Both the position numbers and the translations under genes were made by a program. Below the pieces are notes generated by a model. That model was not told the DNA's origin and searched no databases. It was given only the letters and a program-made list of their open reading frames with translations. This document shows, piece after piece, positions 12,290 through 26,700 of a stretch of 64,000 nucleotides of DNA. The first letter of the stretch is position 1; the number at the start of each line of letters is the position of its first letter. Where the stretch lies: contig OW028582.1 in assembly GCA_932294295.1 (NCBI GenBank), positions 3,343,515-3,407,514 on the forward strand. The letters are read 5' to 3'. Origin of the DNA: Alitta virens (Eukaryota > Annelida > Polychaeta > Phyllodocida > Nereididae).

Positions 12290-12548
12290 AATGTTGTTTT
12301 TTATTCAGCATTTTATTTGGTTCAAATAACAGGCTGTCAGACTGTAGTGCGATAAACACTTATCCTGCTGGTGAGATGTAATTTCAAATAATGCTTCCTG
12401 CCGTCTTCATACAAGATTGAAATATTATCCTTTTGGATGCATGTACAGTGTACACCGACAACTGGGGCGGAAGGATGTATTTGAAAATTGAATGTCCGTG
12501 CTTCAAGTTAGTACCACAAATAATGATTATTGCGAAATCATTTGCTTA

Positions 12549-12759
12549 GGGCTGTTCAATTTGTTTAAAAAAGGAGGGAGGGGGGTGGACCTGAAGATTT
12601 TTCAGACATGGGGGGGGGGAGGGGTCTGGGTAAAACTGATATTGGGGGAGGGGTAATATCATGATATAGAAGAAAAAAAACATAACGGGGGGGGGGGGGG
12701 GGGGGGTATACAATTTTTAGAAGTCCAACCCCACCCTTCTTTTATAAATGGAACAGCCC
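12549..12759. mobile_element. Palindromic Harbinger-like MITE, family A, copy 2
   Basis: Starts GGGCTGTTCAATTTG, ends AAATGGAACAGCCC, flanked by TTA on both sides (12546-12548, 12760-12762). Contains G runs up to about 20 bases. Confidence 0.85.
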
Positions 12760-13122
12760 TTATATATTTAATTATCAAAAAATGAGAGCTGCTTATTTGT
12801 GTACTTGTGCCATGATGTATAGTTATTTGCTTTTTAAAAGTAATCTCGTATCAGATGATTAATAAATTTACACTTTACTTATCAAGGGTATTTACCCATT
12901 ATTAACCATTATTAACCATGTTTCATTTTTATGTAAAAGTTGGATGACTCAAATTGCTATCTTTTTGTTACCCTACTAACACTGTCAATGTCATATCCCG
13001 TTTATTTTTAAACGATACAGTATTGTTACTATTTTGTAAATGCATGGAAAAATCTTGGGCTTCCAAAAAAGTTGTTCTAAATGTTACTCGAGGACCAAGG
13101 ACTCAAATGAAAATATATCTTA

Positions 13123-13342
13123 GGGCTGTTTCATTTAAAAAAGAGATGGGGAGACAGGAAGATTTTCAGAAACCTCCCCCCCCCCCCCCCCCACACGCTT
13201 TTTGTTTTTTTGACCGAACCTCCCCTTCATTTTTCTACATTAAGATATATTGAGAAAATACTGGTCAACCCCCTCCCCCTTTTTTAATCTGGACAAACGC
13301 TTCCTTTCCCCCTCCCCTTTTTAAAAAAAAATGAAACAGCAC
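13123..13342. mobile_element. Palindromic Harbinger-like MITE, family A, copy 3
   Basis: Starts GGGCTGTTTCATTTAAAA, ends AAAATGAAACAGCAC, flanked by TTA on both sides (13120-13122, 13343-13345). Confidence 0.85.
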
Positions 13343-13950
13343 TTACTATATGTTAAAATTGGCTGTAGTGCTTAACATATTCTTATTATGCTCATAAATA
13401 TATAAGGATGTTACTCAACCGACGATGTATACATATTTATACTCATTTTATACACATTTATAGTAACTTATTCATTAATCATGTCTGTAGTATATCAGTA
13501 TGTTTTTTTTTGTTTTTACAAAATGTTTTGTGCTATTATTATTTCACCATTGGAGTGTTCAACAATATTCATTATTGTAATATATGTGGCTAAAAAAAAT
13601 ACTTGTGGTGCTTTTGAATTTGAGGATCTAGAGCTGTTAGACTCTGTCGATTTTTAAAAACTAACATTAGTACTTTTGCAAACTGGCAAGTTAAGAAACT
13701 TTCCCGAACTTAGTGTCCAACAAAAATTTGTGATTTCTTTTTGTGCGTGTTGCATGTTGCTATCACTGAGTTAATTAAACCACTGATTCAGATACATTTA
13801 TTGCAATTTACATGAAAATTAGCGTTACAATAACAATTTTACATTAAGGTGAGAGACCCCACTAAGAAAACTGAACTATGTGTTGTGTAAAATGATAGTG
13901 CATCCAGTGCCCAGAATGATCTTTTTCAAGTTGTATCTCAAACCTACAGT

Positions 13951-14124
13951 AATGGGGAGAAAAAGTACCACAAGAGGTCGCTGCCACCGTAGCAGCTAGA
14001 TAAGTATTGTTTGATGACGTCATCGATATTGTGACATCATCCATGTAGGGACGTCCTCTTATTGTCTTTTTGTGTACTACGATCGCAGTGCCCCCTGTAG
14101 GCTCTGTTACTTTTTCTCCCCATT
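13951..14124. mobile_element. MITE family E (AATGGGGAGAAAAAGTA), copy 1
   Basis: Ends are AATGGGGAGAAAAAGTA and its inverse TACTTTTTCTCCCCATT. The interior shares 'ttgtgacatcatccatg' and 'agtgccccctgtag' with the copy at 15279-15451. Confidence 0.8.
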
Positions 14125-14225
14125 GTTTAACTTACAGGATATAAAAAATACTCGTTGTGTCCCTACTACGACTGTACATATTTGAAGCATTGTATCATGG
14201 CTTCATGGTTAAGAATGTGGGAAAA

Positions 14226-14530
14226 AGTGCAGTATAGCAGACCCAAATTATTGACCATATTTAGCGAGCCTCCTTGCCAGGCCTATGACGTAAAATGTTT
14301 GAATTCAATGAGTGATGTCACAAACTAACGGCGGCGCTGACACAAGAACACAAGTTTATCATAGTTTATTTTCCTTTTTCTTGGGCGCTGCTGCCCCCAA
14401 ACCCCGCTACTCTACACAAATGTATTCTTATATTGTGTGCCGGAACAAAATTTGGTAAAAAATGCAGATTATTTTCATGTATCATGGACGCCAAATATGG
14501 TCAATAATTTGGGTCCCGCTATACTGAACT
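14226..14530. mobile_element. TIR element, family B, copy 2
   Basis: Starts AGTGCAGTATAGCAGACCC and ends with the inverse of AGTTCAGTATAGCGGGACCC. The complementarity continues inward (caaattattgaccatattt / aaatatggtcaataatttg). Confidence 0.8.
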
Positions 14531-14696
14531 AAACCCAGAATGTGTTCTTTCAAAACTGTGTTCATCTTTATATTGTTGTACATGTATTACATTTTACCCC
14601 CTTATACAATGCACATCTATATTAATAAATGTGTTGTACACATAATTGTATACTGTCGTCTTTCATTGCCTCGGGGTTATCAGTATGAAATTTTGT

Positions 14697-14992
14697 TAGC
14701 TGGGTGATGTAGTGGTAAGACGCTCGCCTGCTCTTCTGAAGGACCCAGGTTCAATCCCAGGCTTGGGTATCCTTCATGAGCAACATCCCAGCTGGATGTT
14801 AATGGGATGATACGTTAAATTGGTGGTCCCTTGTATTTGGTGTCTATGCTGAAGCAAGTAAAAGATCTCACTCATGAGGTAAATGTGTAACATGGGGGGG
14901 TGGGGGGGGGGGGGGTGACGTACTGCTCTCTCACCTCATCATGCAGCTTATACGACCAGCTGCTAGAGGCAAATATAATGATGAGATAAGAC
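14697..14992 (+). mobile_element. tRNA-headed SINE, second copy
   Basis: Head with A box (TGATGTAGTGGTAAGACGC) and B box (GGTTCAATCCC), then the body shared with 10556. It contains a long G run and ends in the 'aatgatgaga' variant instead of (ATCT)n. Confidence 0.75.
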
Positions 14993-15278
14993 TTATTTGT
15001 GCATTACTTAACCCATTCTAGATGATGTCTTGTGAACGACATCTTGTAAAGATTTTGAGCATGAAGAATGCTCTGGTCTGGAATTGAGCCTGGGACCTGC
15101 AGTGGAGCTGGCTAATGTTTTTAAACTGACCAATGCCAATACGTAAACGTTTTACCAAGAAAGAACATCCTGGAAAATATTTCACGACAATATTAAGGAA
15201 TAACTTTTTAAGTTTCTGGGCCAAAATTTGCATTTTTGCCCATTTTCAACGGCCTTACGAAGCTGAGTGTGTACATAC

Positions 15279-15451
15279 AATGGGAGAAAAAGTACCACAA
15301 AAGATCACCGACACTAGCAGAGAAGTATCATTTGAGGACATCTATATTGTGACATCATCCATGCAACTGGTGTAGTGCCGACTTCATCTTATTGTCCTTT
15401 TATGTGCTACGATCGTAGTGCCCCCTGTAGCCGTTATATTTTCTCTTCATT
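15279..15451. mobile_element. MITE family E, copy 2
   Basis: Same length and interior as 13951-14124, with slightly degraded ends (AATGGGAGAAAAAGTA / TATTTTCTCTTCATT). Confidence 0.75.
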
Positions 15452-15480
15452 AGTGTCATCAAAAAACAAGAAAAACCATC

Positions 15481-15520
15481 TTTTTTTTTTTCAACTTTGC
15501 ACAGCAAAGAACATCTTTAT
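15481..15520 (-). terminator. Candidate poly(A) site of the minus-strand gene at 20717-29011
   Basis: On the minus strand an AATAAA (15520-15515) precedes a genomic A run (15492-15481) by about 23 bases. It is the first strong hexamer after a long stretch poor in recognised repeats. The assignment is inference; the 5.2-kb UTR it implies needs transcript data. Confidence 0.35.
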
Positions 15521-18500
15521 TTTGAAAACAAATTGCAAGCTGATTCCATTTCAACATTCAACAAAACGTTTAAAGGAGTCGTTATTATACTCTGCGGTCG
15601 TCACAAACACCGTCAGAGAAACTTTCGCTTGTGCCTCGCAGTACATTCAGCTTTTTAAAAAGGAAAGAAAAAAACCATTATATTAGTCACAGACCAATGT
15701 CATTTTTGGGCGTAATAATACTGTAAAAACATTCAAAAAGGCAAATTTGATACTGTGCAAATTATTAAGGCAAATACATTTCACATAGAATTACATCCTT
15801 AGTTATTGTTATACAAATTTCACATATACGAATCATTCAGTTAATTAATCACTGCAATTCAACAGTAAAACAGAGAATAAGTTGACACTTAATTTTCATA
15901 CAGTACACGGAGGTATAAATCACAAATACAACGATTTTCATGAATAATCAACAACGGGGAACCCACCATGAATTAATCTCATTCTCATTTTAAATATTGC
16001 CCAATTTGCGGAACTTGAGCTCCATCAACAACGTATAAGTATAATCAATTAGACATATTTAACAAATAATTACAATTTTAACTGATATTGTGAATTTTGT
16101 ACTTGTATATTTCAAATTATTATGTGATCTGATAATTAAAATTTCTCAAATATTACCGTGGTTGATTGGTACTTAGTATGTACAAATATTACACAATGCA
16201 ATTCTCTTTAAAGGCTCCTAGCACTCGCTTAGAAAACAAAAGAAATATGTGTAGAATAACAGTGTCCAGCACGATGACAAAAGAAATCGTACGATATCAA
16301 AAATTGTTTTTTCAAAATTCGCTAGAACCATTTGAAAAAAAATAATAAATGTATGTAGAAAACACAACTTCGCAATATTTACGGTTTCAAACCCAGATAC
16401 AATAAAGTCTATTCACACCTAAGCCATTTGCACAGGGTCCCTAATAGACCATCGTTATAAACATAGTCTTCAGGATTGTTTTGGAGACTTGCATCCTACA
16501 CCCTTTTCACGCAGCAGCCATGGTGACATTTTTTGCCTCATTGACCTCATTTTAATTACGTCATATATTATGACATCATTACTTTTCCATTGCCCTAACA
16601 CTCAGTGACCTCACCATGGCCATTGTCTACTGATGACGTCGCAATACTATATCTGAGTACAAAGAGCGGTCAAGGCGAAAATGCCAACATGGCTGCTCTG
16701 TGAAAAAATAGTATATACTCGTCAATTGTACAGAAACGGGTCAAACATGCAAACGGCAGAGGGATGAATTTAGTCTATTTAGGGTCGAATAAACATTTTA
16801 CAGTACCATACATTACCAAACACGCCTGATTCATATGAGGCATGCATCCACTAGCAGCTGCATATTTCTGCTTTATGTGACAACTACCGGAGATACAGGG
16901 TGTATAAACATTTAGGACAGGAACACCTAAACCAACAGCTTTCTGTTTAGTTTTTGACTAAAAAATGGGTTCCGAACACCAAAATAGAACAGAAATCGGC
17001 GAGACTCTGCATTACGAGACATGTAGGTGATATTGATATTCAAAAAGGCAATTAAAATTTTTGATGTCACCTTAAGAGACAAATTCTTAAACTGGCATTG
17101 TCGTTACTTTCCCAGCTATTTGATGCCACAAACTGCAATCACCTCATTGTGTTTAAATACAACCTACTTAAGATTTGATGTCAGTGTATATCATCTTCGT
17201 AAAGCAAGCCCCACTCATCCGCACGGCTACGGCAAGCTGCACGGGGTAAGTGGACTTGCCCTGGGAAGATGGTGTAGATGTATTAAGCTCTTCTAAGATT
17301 AATTATTATGCCACTGTAATGACATATGACAGTAAAACCAAAGAATGAACATTCTTTTACCACGATTCTTTCAGACGTTACACATTTTCTCGATTACAAG
17401 CCGGGGGTCTCTTTTTCAGTGGAGGGCATCTTTTCTTCAATGTCTATGTGAGACCGGAATTTATTATACCTTCAAGGTCACTGTAGCACCAGCCTCTTAA
17501 CTACAGTTAGTTTCATTAAAAACGGCCTGCCAAATTGAAACTAGACAAAGCTGTCATAGCTGGCTACTCAAAACCGGACCTAAAAGTACACATTTATGAT
17601 ATATTCAATAAATTTCTTACATTTACCAAGGTTTATATAAGCTGATTTTTAGCTATAGAAGTGGACAGAAGCAGCTGGCTTTAGCATGTTTAGACTACAG
17701 CCAGGTACCGGTCGCTACTGACAGCTAGAGTCGACCGTATTTTATGAAACTAACTGCAGATCACCGTGTCTGTACAGTTTATTATTTGTGAGCATTACCA
17801 GACAAAAGAAACTGGCGTGACCTTCATAATCTAAAAAGTATCGTTACGCAATGGAAAATTGTTTTGCTAACCTTTACACTCTGAATTGCCTCGTTTTGTT
17901 TTGCTTGAACAATTTTGAGTCGAGGACCACAGTGACTGAGTATGTGCGCATTAAGGTTCTAATACATTTTTCACACTTCACAGTCAGTTTCCTGGGAACC
18001 TCCAGGGACCCAAGCAGAGACAGAAATCAGTCTCTATTGATTTTTAGACCCTGCTCGCAATTAAGAAACCATGGTAACCAAGAAAAACCATTGCGTGCAA
18101 ACCGTATGAAATAACCAGATTCCATATTTGACGCGTGGCAATACATACAATTAACAAGAGTACATTTATACAGACCACTAACAAACACCTAAATAATGAT
18201 ATAAACAATTATAACCTTACAAAATTGCTCATCAATTTAATATTCCAGGCACTAGTGCTAAAAATTTACCAATGGCACACTTGCATGTATGATGGAACTG
18301 ACCTTCCATGTTATCTCAATCGTTTATAAACACCATTTATAACCCATAAACCAACATTCTGTTAATTATAACTAATAAAGACCCTTATTTCCTGTCCTTA
18401 AGCTTGGATATGTGTTCACGTCATGATATTTTAGTCAATTTAATGCGGCTCAAACAAATCACGGTAAAAATTTCTTCGGAATCTCTTTGTAACTCACACA

Positions 18501-20716
18501 ACAAGACTAAGTATAAATCTGTTAGTATTTTGCTTCATCATTAAAGAGTTGGACTGAAGAGAAAATAACCATCTTAATCCACGCCCAACTTATATAATAA
18601 AAAAATTTGAGGGTGCCGGGGAAAATCATAGTACAGTGGTAACAAGAATAGTAGTCAACCATTTTATATGGGAAATAAAGCCGACTAAAATGTTAACTAT
18701 TGATGTCACTACATATCACCGAACAACTAGATCATTAACGGAGTATTGACGTGATTTGATGTCCTGATGTCTTAATATCAGGGGAAAACATATCAGTGTT
18801 CCAGCTAGGATTTTAATTGGGCATGGCGCAGAAGAATATTAGGGCACCTAAATACTCATATAGGGAGGGCGCTGAGCTAGTTGAACAGCATAAAAACAAA
18901 AATGGCGTTCACAAAATCAGGCATGGCGCACTGGGCGTTTGGCATGGCACAACGGGCCTAGCTGGACCACTGCATATCACTCGAATTTGTAATTGCAAAA
19001 TTCAGCAGGTTTGAGGGATACTAGAATAAAAAGGGGGGCAAAAAATACGAGAGAAAAAAAAACTTTCATTACCAAGAATATAACACTTTTAGTGCCACAG
19101 TTTCACAAGTTAAATTACTGACCGTTTGGCAACAGCTTTAAAATACACATGTATATGATACCTCCACGTCAAACACATGTAGCAGGTTAAATTTATATGA
19201 TATACTTGAGTGAACATTAGACGGCAAATTCCAACCATACTAATACCAATACCATGAGACTTGAGTAAATTCACGCCTGAGGTTCTTAGGGAAAGAAATA
19301 TAAATATTTCGCACGATTTTAGCACTATTTTTTGGCTGACTGCTACAATACTGGAGCAATGGAAGAATGTTACCAGCAGAATATTGAGAATTATTCGAAT
19401 GCATTACTTTAGTACAATGCGATATCTAAATCACCCCAAAACATGAATCTTACAATTCACTAAAATTGCCAGCAATTTGAATCTAGGTTTTTTAACGATC
19501 ATTTGACCGAGTATACGGAGTTACGTGGAAAACAATTAGTAAACCTTAATTAGCACACACAAAAACCTCTTGAATTTTCAATAGCGCTCTGCGCTTGTCA
19601 CCTGTGCAGGCGCGGGTTCAGAGGGGGCGCCGCCGGCGTGCGCCCCCCGTTTGGTGCTGATTTTACATTGCAATAATAGCCATCAGTCAGGGAGATTAGC
19701 TGACAATTAATGACATCTGAAATTTTCTGGATCCGCCACTGCCTGAGTGTTATATATAACTATCTAATTATGACAACAAATGTTGAACTACGGACACCAG
19801 GCTTGTTTGAATTGTGTGAACAAATTCTGTACTACAACCTTAAGTCAATACAAGTCACCTTCGGTATAATTCTACTAAGTTTTGATCACCCTAAAAACAA
19901 AATCACTATTCAAAATGTAAGTATATCCATATAAGCACAAACTCAAAATAACCGCTACACTAATTAGTAATACACATTCACCTAAATCAAAATAAATGGC
20001 ATATACACTTAACTGACTCCGCAAACTAGTGTTAACAGAATTCCTAGATTTATACAGAAATTCCTACATCCTATAAAGTAAAGTATATAAATGAAAAATA
20101 CTGATAATAATACTACTGTTTCGACTCAAATTTCGCTCCATACTACCACAGTTTCCTGACACAATGAAGCGTCCGTATAACCCTGAACAATGATAGATGT
20201 TTATGCCAGTGGACATTTTCTCATGTTTACCCTTATAACTTAATCATAAACGTACAAACTCTTAACTCCTCATCATTTAGTATTAGATCTGATATCAACG
20301 ATGTTACGAAACTTCATACTTCAAACATTTGCCACACTTAATCAATGCTATGCAACAAATTACTAGAGTCTTACATATTAATCAAGGAATGTTCTTTAAT
20401 TCCTAAATTCCTAACAAATGTAGCCGTTTGTCGGACATAACCTTAGTATATTATCAATTAGTCATACAACCCGAACTTATCTCAGTCATCGTCTTCATAC
20501 TTTTTATGTTGGAAAACTAGAGTATTATAACATTGTCATCAATCCAATTAAGCAATTTTGAACAAATTGTTGAACAAAATTTCGGTCAATCCATGTAATA
20601 CATCGAATTCACCAATTTTAATATGTATCAATTTGACAATGCACCAAACTCCAAATTTCGTACACTTTTTCTTTCTCAACGATGCTCATGCTCATTCACG
20701 TCGTGCGACGAATACT
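15521..20716 (-). other. Putative long 3' UTR of the unnamed minus-strand gene
   Basis: AT-rich sequence with no coding exons found on either strand. It has far fewer recognised transposon copies than the rest of the window (a hAT-like MITE at 18794-18972 and a degraded element at about 19605-19745), which fits transcribed UTR rather than neutral intergenic DNA. Confidence 0.35.
18794..18972 (+). mobile_element. hAT-like MITE (CAGTGTTCCAGCTAGG)
   Basis: Ends CAGTGTTCCAGCTAGGA and CCTAGCTGGACCACTG are inverted. The interior 'attagggcacctaaa' and 'ggcatggcgca' recurs in the copies at 28301, 32917 and the split copies at 3653 and about 29782-30028. Confidence 0.75.
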
Positions 20717-23700
20717 TTACAACAGTCCGGAGCCGTAGTTTGCCATTCCTTGGTTGGACAGCGACGGGTTTAGACCTGAGGAAAAATAGGTAAAACAAAC
20801 TCTCAAAAAAAAGAACTCGTAACAGTGGATCTTCACGTAAACACTCAAAGCATTACTCATAATAGTTTTGATATTTCTACCAGGTGGCTACAAAAGAATA
20901 CAGCAATTCTATTGGCTGAGAAAGTTCCCGCCCTTGACTGTGATTGGCTGATACAAAGCGCATACTAGCAGCCGTAATTTTAGTAATCGACATCATATCA
21001 TTCAGTTGATTTTTGCTATTTCCCTGAGAAAGTTATATTTATTGAAAACAGTAGTTCTGATCTTCTATGTCAGACAAAACAAAATGAGTAATAAGAGGAG
21101 AAGAAAGACCTATGTCTTGCTGAATTCAGGGCTGCTCAGTGAAAAGACTTTATTGGAATGACTAGTCTTAGCGGAACACTTCATGATCAGTGATTTCAGC
21201 AGAGTAAGGACCCAGTAATCAATCAGAAGTGTTTAGCAAACCACGGATAATCTAAATTCACGAAAATTACTATGTTGTATTTTAAGAAAAGCTGCTACGT
21301 TCCAAGGTCAAGAACCATAGCAAAATTGACAAAACTTCGACCCTTGCTACTTTTTGTTCTATTCCCATAGTTAAATAAAAAATCTGACTGATCAATCAAT
21401 CTGACTGACATCGACAATCTAAATATGCAATTGCATGACTACCAAATTTATGAAGAAAATGACGGACAAATACATATAATCAATCACAGTGACAGTGACT
21501 ATTGCTTTTAAGTATATTTCTGACAATCTAATACCATAACGTACCAGTTCCCCAAGTAGACAAAGGCCTGTTTGTCAAGGGATCGCTCCATTGCATCGTC
21601 AAAGGTGGATGGTACGGCTGAGATTGAACAATCGGCTGACTCATGGCGCCCTCTATAGTATTATCCTCTTTGTTGCTGCCCTCTGGTGGCTGTCCTTTTG
21701 CCCACGGCTGCTTTGGCGGCCATGTTTTGTTTGACTTAGCTTCCTACAAATGACAAATTGGAGCACTGAAAAATCACTGTACCATTCTGAAATGCCCTGT
21801 AATTTCAGAAGACATCATTATAACGAACCAATAAATCCTCCACGCTGCGGGGTCGTCCATCTGTGGGATTCTGACGCGGTCCAACGGCTGCCATTTGATT
21901 GGTCGGCATCAAGCCATCCTCTCCGCTACTATGCCGTCTGTCAAGGTAGAATTATCAACATACAACGATTATTGACTTAACAGTAAACCACAGAATTTAC
22001 ACATCTGAAACACATCTATGAGATAAAAGTATTTATTGAACCTCTGAAGGACCACGAATGAGAATACTTAACAAAGTCAAATATTATTAATCTGCAGATT
22101 GAGTTTAAGTAAATAAGAAACAATACCTTTCTCTGAACATGAACAAAATAACTCTAAATTATTATGCCGTGATTTTAAAGTCTAAAGGTCAAGTATTAGC
22201 ACCATTATCATCTGATTATTACCTCAATTAACAGTTACCAAAACATATATAAAACCTGGAACACCTATTAATAGAACTAAGATTCGGTTCAATATTTTGC
22301 ATTCGACTAATCGGCATATTTGGCAACCGATTATAATAATCGAGAATCGTTGATAATCGCCGAGCCCTACTTAATACAAACACTAACCTTTTAGAATTGA
22401 CCGAGTTCATCAGATCGAAGCCCATCATCCAAGGAGCTTCTCCATTGGAAGATTCGTCGCTACAACTGCTCGAGTCTCCCGTGGCACAGGACCAGCCCCT
22501 GCCATTCCCTTCAAACCTGCAACAAAAGTGAAAGTTTCAGAGAATGAGTCATTTCGGATGCTATGAATAACTGGGCTCGAGTCCAATATAAACCCATGAC
22601 GTCATATGCTGCTTGGATGCAACTAATGACGTCATAAACATATTACTACTTTATTTATTTATTTTATTTTTTCCTTTCCTTGGGAGCTTCCACCCCCAAA
22701 CGCCCTCTTAACTACACAAATGTTACACTAATTGTGCCAGAACTACAAAAATATGGTCAAAATCACAATATATTTTATGATAATAAACCGAATCACTACA
22801 ACATTACTACATCATTGGCACTATTTAAGTTAATGTTAGACTTGACCCAACAACTGATTAAATTAGCTTGACAACTTTCACTAAGTCGTCAAACAGCTGT
22901 GACTGGTTTCAAGCAAAAGCGGTCGAGTGGTCATAAACGCGATAAACACCGTCTTGTGTGATAACAAACACAAAAGAGATCAAAATTACCATTTTAAGTG
23001 CAATTGTTATTAACGGGATAGACTGCATTGGGACCTAATCTTTAATGAATGACGATTATTTGGATTGGACCAGTAAAAACTGGTTGGGGTATAAAAAGTA
23101 TTAAAGTAAATTCATTGTACTCGCTAGTATACGGCTGATGTATGAGATGCTAAATTAGTGTCTTTTACTCATTATCTATGCTGGGCCACATCAGTAACAT
23201 GGTGTGGACTTCAAGCATTATCATCTCATCATTACGTTTGCCACTGGCAGCGAGCTAGCTGATCATCTAAGCTAAGCTTCAGACCATTAGCATGAAGACA
23301 ATTAATGCACAATATTAATATTGTCCAATGATTAATTTGTAAATATGAGGTATAATTGTATTGAAATTTAAAATTAACATTTGTAGTATGGCTAGAGACA
23401 TTGGAGAGTGCCACCTTTGATTCATGTGGCTAAATGAATTACAGCTAAGTGCTCAGACATTTGTTCTAATATGTTAATGCCAAAGCATGATGCCGAAGGC
23501 CACTATGTCGCTGAATGCAATGCATATACATAAAATATATAATTATATTTGATAGCAATGCATTAAAAGCAAATTTATAGCATTATATGAAAGGCAGAAC
23601 GTCATCTAATTCATTTCTGAAGAGAAACGGTATCCATTTGCTCTCGTAAAGTTCTGCAAAATTTGCCGTAGGTACCATTTGACAGCTGACCTTATGAAAG

Positions 23701-26700
23701 CGAACGTTCGCTGACCATGACGACCGGAGCGCATAACTTCATGAAAAGTTGATCAAATTTCTCCAAGGATACATTAAATAAAAGCCAAAAAGTCATAGAA
23801 AACCTTTCTGAACAAATATGGTATCCATTCCCTGTGAAAACGGCAAAATTTGCGGTGTTAAGCGGCAATTTGTTCGGCCATTTCATTCGGTTTCATGTTA
23901 GATGAATTGTGTGTGGACGATTTGTACGACGTCAACAAATCACGGATTTTGCTAGGCCTGAATTTGTACTATAATTAAACCTTTCTCAGCTTCTACTAGT
24001 CAGATCTTCACCAAATTTGGTTTGTAAGCTGCGCTTTTGTATCGCGGTTCTAATGGTGTGCCATTTATCGGTGTACTCCCAAAACTGTACAAAAATCCGA
24101 ACATGCACGAAGCTGTACAACGCACTTTGGTCATTTCCGTCAGAGTTCACCATCTTGTGACCGGAAACAGCCGAGGGACTCGCGGAGGCAACAAACAACG
24201 ATTTAAAGAAATGTATGGAACACTGCGTGCCAATAATAACTAGTACCTAGATAAATAATGTCATAAAAAACATGTTACCAAATCTCGTAACCAACGTTAG
24301 GAAAACTTGGTATACAACTGCGCATGGGTGAGATTTAAATTCCAGAAAAGGCTCAGTCAAAATTATCGTGGTGCTGCCACCTGTCGCTGGTTTCGTAGTG
24401 AGTGCTGCCACTTAGCTCCTGCAACCTTGAACATACAGCCTACGGCCTCTGGCCTTCGGCTATAATATTGTCGAAGATAAGTTATCGCACATGCGACAGA
24501 TAAGTTGATTATACTTACGTCTCTTGTCCCATAGCCTGCTGATGGGGCCAGCTGCGATTCAGTCCAACGTTTTCTCCCCCACCGATAGCTCCCGTGGTGC
24601 TCCAAGCTGAACGACTTCCGAGCACATCCGCTTGTTTCATATTCCCTACGCTGTTCAGATATCTCCAATACTCTGGGTCTGCCATGGCCGCGTCACCGAG
24701 GCCAAACGCCGAATATGGAGATGTCATTTCTGCAACAGCAGCCCCTTTAGAAGATAAACGATACGGCCAAGTGTTTGTCTTGTGAGTGTGCTGCTTGCCT
24801 CCTTGACGATCAGCAGCTGCAGCAGCAGCAGCAGCAGCAGTAACGGCAGCTTGATGCTGTTGGTATTCAGAGTCTTTGTGACTGTTCAAATGACTGCCGA
24901 CCGCCCGAGAGTTAGAATGGAGCTGCGTGGGAATATGTTCGTGAATGGTTTGCATGGGAACTTTGAATCCAGATAGAAAGTCAATGACGCTGTCCAACTC
25001 CTCCTGAGAGATGGAATCTTTCGTGTTGTTGTTATTGCCTGAAAATAGCAAATAAAGAACTTTTAATACCACTAATTGGTATTTATACAATAAGGAATAT
25101 AGCTATACTTTCGAGTAAATAATATGCAATGCATAAAATTAACTTGCAAGTCATAAAGAGCTGTATTAATTAGTGATTTCCTTTAACCTAAGCCAGTAAA
25201 TTTCATAGACTTGCACTCTCCCTATACACACATATGGCACACGATGTGTAGAATCGGAAACTTCCGATACTTTTCACTCGAACTAAATAACATTTAATTG
25301 CTTAAAATTAGCACGATGAGGGCAGCAATGCATAATGTTTGTCAATGCAAATTTATGAGTCCTGCAGAATGAAGCCAGATTATTAAATCTTATTCACCAA
25401 CTATGTGCTGATTGGCGTGCACACCGCCAGCGGCATGATCCATGACTTTCGGCTTCACCCCACCATTTTTATCCGTTGACGGGTGATGATCAGCGCCCCC
25501 TTGCTGCTCTGGCATATCCACGTAGAAAAAACTTTGCGATAGATCGCTTGGTGGGGATGATCCGGAACGACCCAATTTGGACAAGAAAGAAGAAAGTTTG
25601 CGTAATCCGCTGGGCGACCCAACGACCATTTTGTGCATGGCGCCATCTGTAGCTTTGCTCGAGCTGCCATCTACAGTGTTTACGTCACCAGTTTCAGCAG
25701 TGGTGCCATCTTGTGGATCACATGTTTTCCCGCTCTTCAGAGAGTCCCGCTCAGAAGAGACCAGCGCTTCCGAGGATTCTGAAGTGTCGAGTTTTGAGAA
25801 TTGTGCGATGGATTCAGACGCCCTTAAAATCATATGGCAGTGGAAAGACACCAGTGATGCAAAACAGCTCGTAATGATCTGGAAAAAATAAACACCCAAA
25901 TTATATATCTAGCTGTTACAGACCAAGAAAATGCATTTCACATATCTAGCTGCAAGAGAATGATCACTCGCATTAATTAGGAATTTAAGAAATATATAAA
26001 TCATAACAAGATACCAGGTTTCGGGACATTTTTGATGAATGGAGATCACTCTTAGTGGAATTGATGACATGTATAATGTTAAATTGATCATATCACTTGT
26101 TTTGAACAACCAATATCAAAACATTTCTACGATACAGCATGGCAGCTGGGCTGGGGGGGGGGGGGGGTCCACTTTTGTGGCAGGTGTAGTTTTGGTCCCA
26201 CCCTCTGTATCGAGGTGGATTATACTTTCTTATTAACGACATAATAAATTGGTGATTACACCCTTTGACAAACATACCCTAATGGGTTTGTCCTCGATCT
26301 TCCAGCCCTGCCACCACTGCCAAATATTTGATGTTTATGTTTGCAGTGTTTAGCATTACAAATACATGATATGTCAACTCTCGTAAGAACTAATTGTATG
26401 CATTTTGGTCCTCCAGAAGCATTGACTACATTATAGACATATGTAAATACCTAATCTCACGCTCTGGCAATTGACATGTTCTGCCAAATGGTGCGTATCA
26501 TTCAAAAGGTCTTGCATGACCAATACTGAACAATGTACAATGTACATTCTCAGTGAAGTGGTCAATGAACCAATGCCGTAATGCGATTTCGCATTTTGTC
26601 ACAAGTGTGACACTTACGCAAATATTGACTGAGTCCATTTCACAGGATATACTTGATTGGAATCATTACACCAACATTTGTTGTCAATACTCAGTACTTA

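Larger units (their letters stand above)
12290..15474. other. Tsg 3' flank and intergenic repeats
   Basis: No coding exons seen. The early part is presumably Tsg 3' UTR. The rest is filled by two family A MITEs, the family E elements (13951, 15279), a family B copy (14226) and a SINE (14697). Confidence 0.6.

Noticed and set aside
23692..23886. 64-codon minus-strand frame that looks protein-like
   Set aside because: Part of its sequence is a diverged direct repeat of about 23625-23675, so repeat DNA is the simpler explanation.
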